This document shows, piece by piece, positions 27,923 through 36,400 of a DNA stretch of 64,000 nucleotides; position 1 is the stretch's first letter; every line of letters begins with the position of its first letter. Made by a program: the position numbers and the translations under genes. The DNA is from VXPQ01 sp965248175 (lineage in GTDB: Bacteria; Bacteroidota; Rhodothermia; Rhodothermales; VXPQ01): contig OZ252093.1 in assembly GCA_965248175.1 (NCBI GenBank), forward strand, positions 2,728,001 to 2,792,000. Direction: 5' to 3'. The notes under the pieces were generated by a model. It was not told where the DNA came from, ran no database searches, and was given only the letters and a program-made list of their open reading frames with translations.

Positions 27923-28820
27923 CATGCCGACCGCAAGCCCGGGATCAAACCGGCGAAGCCTTGACGGTAATCGCTCTTGTCAAGCATTCTTTGTAATTCC
28001 CAATAAACTTCCATCATTCTCCGACGATTATCAAAGTTGGTATTCAGAAGCAAAAGTTCTCGTACGTCAATTATTGTCCGACCGTCTGGATGATTTTGTT
28101 TCTTACTATGAAGTACCGAGATCTCGCAAAAGTATCACGTACTCGAATTATAGAATATATGACTATCTCTCAAGTATAGAGGTTACCAGCGGGTTACAGA
28201 AAATTGCGGATCCTAGTGCAGCAATTCCCCGTTTCAAACAACAACTGGAGATAGTCAAATCTGTGCAAAAGCGATTCGAAAGTTCACTCTTTGATATTGT
28301 ACAGATTGTTCAAGCAGATCTATTCGATTCCGAATTGGAAGCTGCGAGAATACTTGTAAAACGTGGATTTCTTAGGGCTGGCGGAACAATGGCTGGAGTA
28401 GTGATGGAACGGCATCTTGCACAAGTTTGCAAAAACCATAAAATTATAATTCGCAAAAATAACCCAACTATATCTGATTTTAATGATAAATTAAAAAACG
28501 AAGGTGTAATAGACATTCCTGAATGGAGATTTAATCTAACGCTTGGGTGACATTCGGAATTTATGTGCTCATGATAAAGATAAAGAACCCACCACCGACC
28601 AAGTGACGGAACTTATTGACGGGGTTGCAAAACTCACCAAGACAATATTCTAAAGGAGCCATTAAAATCCGTATCAACCATGCCAAATAAATATCTATTG
28701 TGATCGAAGATGCTCGTTGCTTATATGAGGAACCATGATGCCATATCACCCCGGACACCCCGATAGATAAAATCCGTTGGCACCCCTCCCCTTGCGTAAT
28801 TTTCACAAAGTTCTATCCCT

Positions 28821-28972
28821 CCTCTATTCCGTAATCGCCGGTCCAGTTCCTCCATCACCTCGCCGTACTGTGTCCAGTCACCGGATTCGAAAGCTGCGCG
28901 CAACCAGCTCCATAGCACACGTACACGTCCCAGATTGTCCGCCGATACAACTGGGGCAGCCCCCTGGCCTCC
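28821..28972 (-). pseudogene. Duplicated 3' end of the UPF0182 gene
   Basis: Read on the minus strand this is VVSADNLGRVRVLWSWLRAAFESGDWTQYGEVMEELDRRLRN, a diverged copy of the C-terminal ~45 residues of the UPF0182 protein at 30652 (VVSADDLERVRALWNRLRGAFESGDWTQYGEVMEELDRAI). The nucleotide similarity also extends past the coding end. It lies beyond the far side of the OLD-like nuclease gene, so that gene is bracketed by two direct copies. No other part of UPF0182 is present here. Confidence 0.8.
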
Positions 28973-29056
28973 GCTACATGGTTTATGCACAGAGATGCTT
29001 CGTATTGCCTGGATAGGTTTTTCCAATTCCGGATCAATTCATCGCCTATCGGGGAA

Positions 29057-30607
29057 TCAATCGGCGCGCCATTTCAACAGAATGTCTTTCAGAGCGTCCA
29101 GTAGCGGTTGGATTTCACTGGCCTTATCCGCCGCTTCAATGTATGCAACCCGGCGGCAGACTTGGGGTATGGTCCGACCTTGCGCCTGCGCCAGATCGTA
29201 GAGTTTTGACTTGGCGATATTGGCTGGCGTGTCCGATGCGGAATTGTAGATTGCATCCAGCCGACGGATTTCATCTGCGAGACTCGTCGGATCCGTTCCC
29301 AAATCACTGGCCCATCGGTCGGGCGCCTGTTGTAAACGCTTCCATAGCCAGACTTCCGGAACATCGTTACCCGGCAAGAACAAAACGGGCACATTGGCGC
29401 TTCCGCCGGCGTCACGAATTTTTCGCTCCAGATCGGTGGCTTGCTGATCACCGTCGAGAACGAACACAAAGTCGTCCAGCGACCCGAATTTCCTGAATGC
29501 CGCGGCATGCATTGGAAACTCCGCCGCGCCCGTATCGCGACCGACGCGAATCGCCCCTCTCTTTATCCCCTCGTCGGGTACGAGACAGTCCAGAACGCCG
29601 TCCAGGACGCCTTCAGCGACATCGTCCTCGCAGAGGAGATTCAGCGTATCGTAGCACCGCCCGTAAAGCGCATCCTGGATGAGGTCCCGATAGGACGGGA
29701 GCAGCTTCACCTGCCCATTCTCGGTGCGTTCGAGAAAAATGCGTCCACGTGCCGGTACCGAGTCGAGCACTACGGGACTGTGCGACGTGACGATGATCTG
29801 CAGGTTGTTACGGAGGGCCAGTTGTTGCAATTGCAACATAAGGATTTGCTGAACCCACGGATGCAGACCCGCTTCCACTTCGTCGATGAGGATAAGAGCG
29901 TCTTTCAGTTGCGATATATCCTGGGATAGCCGCAGAATGGCACGTTCCCCAGCCGCCATATGCATCTCGGAATAGGATGCGCCTGTCTCTTGCTCAGCAA
30001 ACAGTAGACTTTTGTTTTTACTGGACAGCCTGGTCACCTCGGAATAGCGAAATGGTAGTATCTGCTGCGCGAAGTTGATCTGGGAGGCCGTCAGTACCGT
30101 CTCGTCTGGAGGGGCTTTGAGGTGAGACATCCTTAATGCCCCACGCACCTCAGAGGGGTTGCTTAGGTTGGTCAGGGTGCGCAGGTACACCGGGCGTTCG
30201 GGTTGTACGGCGCCTTTCCGGCCAAAGAAACTGCGACTCCAGCCTTTGGCGCGTCGCCAGCGCATAGAGCGTCGACCGACAGGTGTCGAGTACTCGAATT
30301 CGATAATGATCGTTTGTCTTGCGTCCGTACGACCGTGGTGTTTGGGTCGGTAGTCGGGAAAAAGAGTAGAGGGCACAAAGTCCTTTATGCCAGCCCCGGG
30401 AACCTTGTAGGCGCAGGCGGCGCCAAACAGCACCGTTGACTTGCCGCTGGCGTTGCCGCCAGCGATCACGCTCACCGGGTAACTGAATTTCACCCGCAGA
30501 TCTTTAATGCCGCGAAGGCCCGACAGATAGATTTCGTCAAGGAAGTGAGGCATGTGCGGCCGCTTGCCATCGAGCCGCTCCCATAGCTTTTCGAATCTTT
30601 GATTCAT
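29057..30607 (-). CDS. OLD-family-like ATPase/TOPRIM nuclease
   Basis: 516-residue protein; the start at 30607 (MNQRFEKLWERLDGKRPHMPH) is backed by AAAGGAG upstream. The N-terminal ABC-type ATPase has Walker A AGGNASGKST (residues ~45-54), a signature-like region GERAILRLSQ, Walker B LILIDEVEAGLHP and the H-switch VTSHSPVVL. The C-terminal part has TOPRIM-like acidic motifs NLLCEDDVAEGVL and FVFVLDGDQQ. This ATPase-TOPRIM order is that of overcoming-lysogenization-defect (OLD) nucleases, which cleave DNA and often act in phage defence, alone or with partners such as GajB. No helicase partner is adjacent. It sits 44 bp downstream of the UPF0182 gene and is flanked by duplicated UPF0182 3' ends, suggesting it arrived as a separate unit. 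Confidence 0.8.
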   Translation of the reverse strand: MNQRFEKLWERLDGKRPHMPHFLDEIYLSGLRGIKDLRVKFSYPVSVIAGGNASGKSTVLFGAACAYKVPGAGIKDFVPSTLFPDYRPKHHGRTDARQTIIIEFEYSTPVGRRSMRWRRAKGWSRSFFGRKGAVQPERPVYLRTLTNLSNPSEVRGALRMSHLKAPPDETVLTASQINFAQQILPFRYSEVTRLSSKNKSLLFAEQETGASYSEMHMAAGERAILRLSQDISQLKDALILIDEVEAGLHPWVQQILMLQLQQLALRNNLQIIVTSHSPVVLDSVPARGRIFLERTENGQVKLLPSYRDLIQDALYGRCYDTLNLLCEDDVAEGVLDGVLDCLVPDEGIKRGAIRVGRDTGAAEFPMHAAAFRKFGSLDDFVFVLDGDQQATDLERKIRDAGGSANVPVLFLPGNDVPEVWLWKRLQQAPDRWASDLGTDPTSLADEIRRLDAIYNSASDTPANIAKSKLYDLAQAQGRTIPQVCRRVAYIEAADKASEIQPLLDALKDILLKWRAD

Positions 30608-30651
30608 AACAGTTTCTCCTTTGGGCAGACGCGACCAGATATCTCCAACCC

Positions 30652-33387
30652 CTATTCCCCAATCGCCCGGTCCAGTTCTTCCATCACTTCGCCGTACTGC
30701 GTCCAGTCGCCGGACTCGAAGGCTCCGCGCAGCCGGTTCCACAGCGCGCGCACGCGCTCCAGATCGTCCGCCGATACAACCGGAGCGGCGGCAGCGGCCT
30801 CTCCGGAATCCGGCGCCTGCTCCCTGGACACAACAGCCGCCGGAGCAGCCGCCGCCCCAAACAACTCGAACAGCGACTCGTCCAGCGTCGGCTCCATGGC
30901 GATATCGTCCCCGAACGCCACGATGACCCGCTGCAACTGCGGAATGTCCACCCCTTCAGCCAGCAGAAACACCGGCTCGACGTACAGGAACGAATTCTCG
31001 ACGGGAATGACCATGAGATTACCCCGGATGACCCGCGAACCGCGCTGATCCCACAACGCCAGTTGCTGGGAAATTTCGGGGTCCTGGTCGATGCGGGCCT
31101 CGATCTGGGCCGGTCCGTAGATAAGGCGCTGCTTGGGCAGCTTGTACACCACGAGGCGCCCATATTCCTCCGGATCGGACTTCGCCGCCATCCATGAGAT
31201 CATGTTGTCCCGGTTTTCAGGCGTGAGCGGGCTGATCAGCATGAACTCGAGGGGGCCGCGGGCACCTTCCGCAGCAGCGTCGTCCGGCGCTGCGGGAAGC
31301 CGGGCCAGCACATAATACGGCTCCATGATGAGCTGCTGGCCTCCGTACTTCTCGAAGGGGCGCGTCCACAGGTCCTCATTGTTGTAGAACACCTGCGGGT
31401 TGGTCATGTGATAGCGATTGAACCGTTCGAGTTGTATTTCGAAAAGGTCCTGCGGATAGCGAAAATGGCGCTCCAGTTCCGGGGGCATCTCTTCGCGCGC
31501 CTTGAACAGATTCGGGAAGATGGACCGGTACACGTGCAAGACGGGGTCCTGATCGTCCACGACATAGTAATCGATCGCGCCATCGTAAGCGTCCACCATA
31601 ATCTTTACTGAATTCCGGATATAGTTGAACTCCCGGAATGGCTGGGAATACGGGAAATTCCGTGAGGTCGTATAGGCGTCCTGCACCCAGTACAACCGCC
31701 CGCTGCCGAGCACGAGATACGGATCGCGATCAAGTTTCAGAAACGGTGTAATCTGCTGGATGCGCTCCTGTACGCCGCGCCAGATCTGCAGCCTGCTTTC
31801 GGAGTGAATATAGTCCGAGAAAAGGATGTTGACGTCGCTGAGCTCCCAGGCGTACAACAGGCGGTGGAACAGGCTGCTGAAGGGCAAGCCCCCCTGCCCC
31901 TCGTATGAATTGTACACATTCTCGTCGCCGCTGGGATAATGCAATTCCTGTATCCCCGTATTGACGATATAGTGGCCGCCGCCCTCTTCCCCGTAATAAA
32001 TGGCCGGGTTGTCCACCGTCAGTTCTTCGTACCCGAAATCGGGGGGCAAGTCCTTGACGACAAGTATCGGCTCGCCCTGCCGGTTCATTTCCGTAACGGG
32101 GCTCATGGCCAGACCGTAGCCGTGCGTGAACTGCAAGCGGCGATTTACCCAATTGGCCTCTCCGGGCAAGTCCGTCGAAATCTCGCGCGCCGACACCATC
32201 ACCTGCTTCACGTCGCCGCCGTACTCGTACCGGTCGTTGTCTACGGAGAAAAATTCGTAGTAACTGCGGATTTCCTGGAGCTGCTTGTAGGTCTGGATCA
32301 GCAACCGGGGATCCCAAAGCCGGATGTTGTCCACGGCATCCCGGTTTCTTTGAATATCGTCGATCCTGAGCGTGTCGCTGGCCTCGTATTCGACTTCCGT
32401 AACCTCGTGCAGGTTATAGGCCAACCGGGTCATGGCGATGTTGTGCTCCAGATACGGCGTCTCCAGTTCGAGTTCGTTCGGCTCTACGATGAACTGCTGC
32501 ACGACGCCGGGAAGCACCATGCGCCCCAGCACCCATGCAAGAACGGCTACGCCGACGGCGCCCCCCATCATCCTGCGGCTAACACGCTGCCTCGTGCTCA
32601 CCACAAGGAAAACGGCAAGCAACGCGACCATGACGAACGTAATCCACAGCGCCGGCAGAACGATCTTCACATCGGTGTACCCCGCTCCGAAGACGATCCC
32701 TTGCGAGGAAAAGAGAATCTGGTAACGGTCCAGGAAAAAACCGAAAGCGAGCAGCAGGAGCCAGAGCGCGGCATTCAGTTTGAGGTGCGTGCGGACATTC
32801 TTCCGGGCGCTCAGTCCCTGGCGCATACCGCCAAACGTCATGAGACGCAGTATCCAGTAGACTCCCAGCAGAAAAAGAAGCGTAAGAAAAACGAGCAGCG
32901 CAAAGGACGTTTGTATCATCTCCCAGAAAGGGAGCTGGAACATGTAAAAACCGAGGTCCTTCCCGAAAATGGGATCGATCTGCCCAAAGGGCTCATTCCA
33001 CAGAAAGCGGAGCGACTCGTCCCAGCCGAGATAAAAGGTGAGAGCGAAAAGAAGGGCGAAAAACAGGGCTACGCCGGTCAGTATCTTCTTCACGCGACGA
33101 TATTGTTTCGGCTCGCTGAGATTCAGTTCGATGTCCTGGAGCGGCGTCCCCGCTAAGGTCGCCCAGCGCAGCTCCCCGGCCAGCATCCGCGCATTGGCGA
33201 CCAGGAAGACGCCGGAGATCGCAAACGCCAGGACGCCGAGACTCACCTTGGCCAGCTTGAGCGTCCAGAAAACGCCCTCGTAACCCACCTGACGCATCCA
33301 CAGCCATTCAAAAATCGTCGAGGAAGAAATGCTCAGTACGACGAGCGGGATAATGATATAGAGAACAAGGCGAATGCGTCGCGGCAT
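30652..33387 (-). CDS. UPF0182 family membrane protein
   Basis: 911-residue membrane protein of the conserved UPF0182/COG1615 family of unknown function. Seven hydrophobic segments lie in the first ~300 residues (LVLYIIIPLVVLSISSSTIF to the VLAWVLGRMVLPGV region). A large extracytoplasmic domain follows with family blocks such as RNRDAVDNIRLWDPRLLIQTYKQLQEIRSYYEF, ANWVNRRLQFTHGYGLAMSPV and MVDAYDGAIDYYVVDDQDP. An acidic/Ala-rich C-terminal tail precedes the final helix. The length is typical and the frame intact. Its last ~45 codons recur at 28821-28972. The next gene downstream encodes an OLD-like nuclease unlikely to be functionally linked. Confidence 0.9.
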   Translation of the reverse strand: MPRRIRLVLYIIIPLVVLSISSSTIFEWLWMRQVGYEGVFWTLKLAKVSLGVLAFAISGVFLVANARMLAGELRWATLAGTPLQDIELNLSEPKQYRRVKKILTGVALFFALLFALTFYLGWDESLRFLWNEPFGQIDPIFGKDLGFYMFQLPFWEMIQTSFALLVFLTLLFLLGVYWILRLMTFGGMRQGLSARKNVRTHLKLNAALWLLLLAFGFFLDRYQILFSSQGIVFGAGYTDVKIVLPALWITFVMVALLAVFLVVSTRQRVSRRMMGGAVGVAVLAWVLGRMVLPGVVQQFIVEPNELELETPYLEHNIAMTRLAYNLHEVTEVEYEASDTLRIDDIQRNRDAVDNIRLWDPRLLIQTYKQLQEIRSYYEFFSVDNDRYEYGGDVKQVMVSAREISTDLPGEANWVNRRLQFTHGYGLAMSPVTEMNRQGEPILVVKDLPPDFGYEELTVDNPAIYYGEEGGGHYIVNTGIQELHYPSGDENVYNSYEGQGGLPFSSLFHRLLYAWELSDVNILFSDYIHSESRLQIWRGVQERIQQITPFLKLDRDPYLVLGSGRLYWVQDAYTTSRNFPYSQPFREFNYIRNSVKIMVDAYDGAIDYYVVDDQDPVLHVYRSIFPNLFKAREEMPPELERHFRYPQDLFEIQLERFNRYHMTNPQVFYNNEDLWTRPFEKYGGQQLIMEPYYVLARLPAAPDDAAAEGARGPLEFMLISPLTPENRDNMISWMAAKSDPEEYGRLVVYKLPKQRLIYGPAQIEARIDQDPEISQQLALWDQRGSRVIRGNLMVIPVENSFLYVEPVFLLAEGVDIPQLQRVIVAFGDDIAMEPTLDESLFELFGAAAAPAAVVSREQAPDSGEAAAAAPVVSADDLERVRALWNRLRGAFESGDWTQYGEVMEELDRAIGE

Positions 33388-33498
33388 AGGATCACGGAGT
33401 GGGTGAGGGCCCGTATCTTTCGAGAGGAGCGGAAAGCTTTTACAGCGTTGCCGGGCCGAACTTCCTGATTATATTGTATAGTCCCCCTGAAGTATACG

Positions 33499-36400
33499 AT
33501 GAATGCGGTCAATTTGTTGGGATCTGTCAAAAACTTGTCGTTTCGGTCCCTGAACGGATGGCTCCTGCGGGCGGCATTCCCGGCACAGGTCGCGCTGCTC
33601 CCACTCGTTTTCGGGACCGCTGCCGCGCAGGACGCCACGCCGGTTGTGAACGAATTCATGGCGTCGAACTCGACCACGTTGTACGACGAGGACGGCGACG
33701 CTTCGGACTGGATCGAACTGTATAACCCGACCGGGCAGGCGATCGATCTCCGCGGCTGGGCGCTCACCGACAACGAGGACCGGCTTGATAAGTGGATATT
33801 TCCGGGAAAAACGCTGGACGCCGGCGAATACTTCGTCGTGTTTGCTTCCGGGAAGGACCGGAGCCCGGGAGGAGGCGTCTGGAACAGCATCGTGCGGCGC
33901 GGCGACCTGTTTCGCTACTTTCCAGGCACCGAACAGCCCCTGGCCAACTGGAACGAGCCGGGATTCGACGCAAGCGAATGGAACGAGGGGGCCAGCGCAC
34001 TCGGGTACGAACGGGACGCTGCGGGCGCGGATATCCAGACGGAGGTGGATATTGTAGACTTGCTTTCCCTGTACGCGCGCATCGAGTTTACGGTGGACGA
34101 CCCGGACGACGTACTCCAGGCTGTGCTGCACATGGACTACGACGACGGGTTCGTAGCGTACCTGAACGGCCAGGAAATCGCCCGTAGCTTCATGAGTCCG
34201 GGCACTCCTTCGTTCAACACCCCGGCGTCTGGCCTGCACGAGGCGATGATCTACCAGGGCGGCGCCCCGGAGCCGTTCGCCCTATCGAATCCGCAAGACC
34301 TGCTGCAGGCAGGCGCGAATGTGCTGGCCGTCGAGGTACATAATGCAAACGCTACCTCCTCGGATCTTACACTCATCCCGTTCCTTTCCCTGCAAACGGA
34401 GACACAACCGGCGACCTACCGGGGGCCGGCCCCGGAGATCACGTTCGCTTCCCGGACCGAGTTTCATACCAACTTCCGCCTTTCCCGCACCGGCGAATAC
34501 CTTGCGCTCATAGACTCGTCCGGACAACCCGTATCCGAATTTACGCCGGCCTACCCGGAGCAACGCCCCGACGTTTCCTACGGGCTGATCGACGGGGGAT
34601 ATACCTGGTTCGACCTGCCCACGCCGGGCGGGCCCAACGTACCGGGCATGAGCGATGTCCTCGAGCCACCCACGTTCAGCGCATCGGGCGCTATTCTCGA
34701 GGAACCGTTCTCGCTGTATCTGTTTCCCGAAACGCCCGGCAGCATCGTCCGCTATACGCTGGACCATTCGGAACCCTCGGAAACGAACGGAACGCCCTAT
34801 ACCGAACCGATCTACATAAACGAAACGACTGCGGTGCGCGCCGCCGCCTTCATGGAAGGTGTCGCGCCGTCGTCCAGCGTGACACGCACGTATGTCTTCC
34901 CGGCGGACGTGATCCACCAATCGCCGGGCAACATGGCAGCGAAGGGATGGCCTGCGTACTGGGGCGGCAACGACGTGGATATGGGCATGGACCCGAACAT
35001 CGTCGAAGGACAGGAAAACGACGTGATTGCGGCGCTGACAGCCATCCCCTCCTTCTCCATCGTCCTCCCGTTCGATTCGCTCTTCAACGCCGCGCGAGGG
35101 ATATATTCCAACGCGCTCAGCTACGGGCGGGACTGGGAGCGCCCCGCCTCCATCGAACTCATCTACCCCTCGAACTTTTCGCCCGAGACCGGCCCCCGCG
35201 CGCGGCACGGCGGGCGGGATGGATTCGCAGTCAATGCGGGTGTGCGCATCCGCGGGGGATGGAGCCGCAACGACGGGAACCCCAAACATGCGTTCCGCCT
35301 GTATTTCCGGGGCGAATACGGCCCGAGCACCCTTTCCTATGCGCTCTTCGGCGACGAAGGCGTGAACGAATTCGACAAGTTCGACCTGCGTACCGCTCAG
35401 AATTATTCGTGGTCGTTCAATGGTTCTCCGGCCAACACGATGCTCCGCGATGTGTTCTCGCGGGATGTCCAGCGCGACATGGGCGTCCCCTACACCCGCA
35501 GCCGGTATTACCATTTGTACCTGAACGGTCAGTACTGGGGGCTCTTTCAATCCCAGGAACGATCCGATCACTGGTACGGCGCTTCCTATCTTGGCGGCAA
35601 TCCGGAAGACTATGACGTCATCAAGTCCTCCGGGCTGGACGGCGGGTACGTGGTGGAAGTTACGGCGGGGGTCTTCGACGACTGGCGCCTGCTTTACGAT
35701 GAAGCCAATCGGCTGGCCGCCCTGCCCACAGAGGAGGAACGCGACGCGCTCTACATGGAGCTGCAAGGACTGAACCCGGACGGGTCGCGCAACCCCGACT
35801 ACCCGGTGCTTCTGGATGCGGACAATATGATCCAGTATATGCTCATCATTTTCTGGACCGGAAACACGGATTCGCCGATTACGCCGTTCAACGCAACCAA
35901 CAATTTCTTCGGCCTCCGGGAACGCAGCGGCGAGCGGGGCTTCACCTGGTTCGCGCACGACAGCGAGCATTCGCTTTTTTCGACCTCCTCTTTCGGAGAC
36001 GGCCGCAACCGGACCGGCCCCTTTCCTGCAGGAGACGAGTTCCAGTTCAGCAACCCGCAGTGGATTCACCAGCAGTTGATGGGGTCGAACGAATACCGGC
36101 TCCGATTCGCAGACCTTGCGCACCGTCACCTGTCCGGCAACGGGACATTGACCCGGACAGAGGCCGTAGCCCGGTGGGAAACCCGGGCCGACGAAGTGAG
36201 CCCGGTTATTCTTGCGGAATCGGCCCGCTGGGGAGACGCCCAAAGAGAACCGCCCTTCACGACCGCCGACTGGCTCCGGGAAGTAACTTCCGTGCAAAAC
36301 GGCTTCCTCCCGACACGGACCCCCGTTATCCTCGAACAACTCAAGCAGACCCGCCGGTATCGATCAGGAAGGCCAAACAACTTCCTGGTGGACGCGCCCC

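Larger units (their letters stand above)
27276..28001 (+). mobile_element. Internally deleted IS1595-like element with 8-bp target duplication
   Basis: Inverted repeats of 26 bp start GGGACTTATAAAGAATGC at 27276 and GGGAATTACAAAGAATGC on the other strand at 28001 (23 of 26 match). The direct repeat AATAAACT lies at 27268-27275 and 28002-28009. At 726 bp the element is half the length of the related one at 4622-6026, with the same GGGAnTTA-type ends. Its transposase is cut after about 175 codons and the rest is replaced by a perfect palindrome plus the original right end. It cannot supply its own transposase. Confidence 0.85.
27118..28653 (+). pseudogene. AT-rich conserved hypothetical (HEPN-like) gene split by an IS and frameshifted
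   Basis: The N-terminal 59 codons (MNNLERYKKDLEKLIKAGQN...AENFLNKL) begin at 27118 after AAGGT. They are cut by an insertion at 27276; removing the insertion and one copy of the 8-bp duplication rejoins them in frame with PSFSDDYQSWYSEAKVLVRQLL at 28011. The remainder (FESSLFDIVQIVQADLFDSE, FLRAGGTMAGVVMERHLAQV, PTISDFNDKLKNEGVID) meets a TGA at 28548 because one base is gained or lost in CTTGGGTGAC. The true end DIRNLCAHDKDKEPTTDQVTEL continues in another frame to TAA at 28651. The RN-x4-H-like tail (RNLCAHDK) suggests a HEPN-type fold. The low GC compared with its surroundings implies recent transfer. Function unknown. Confidence 0.75.

Noticed and set aside
27294..28550. 418-codon chimeric protein (transposase N-terminus plus HEPN-like C-terminus)
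   Set aside because: It is a read-through across an IS end; the inverted repeats and target duplication show two separate genes.
34282..36339. 685-codon minus-strand frame within the CotH gene
   Set aside because: No domains; the plus strand has continuous lamin-tail and CotH motifs over the same DNA.
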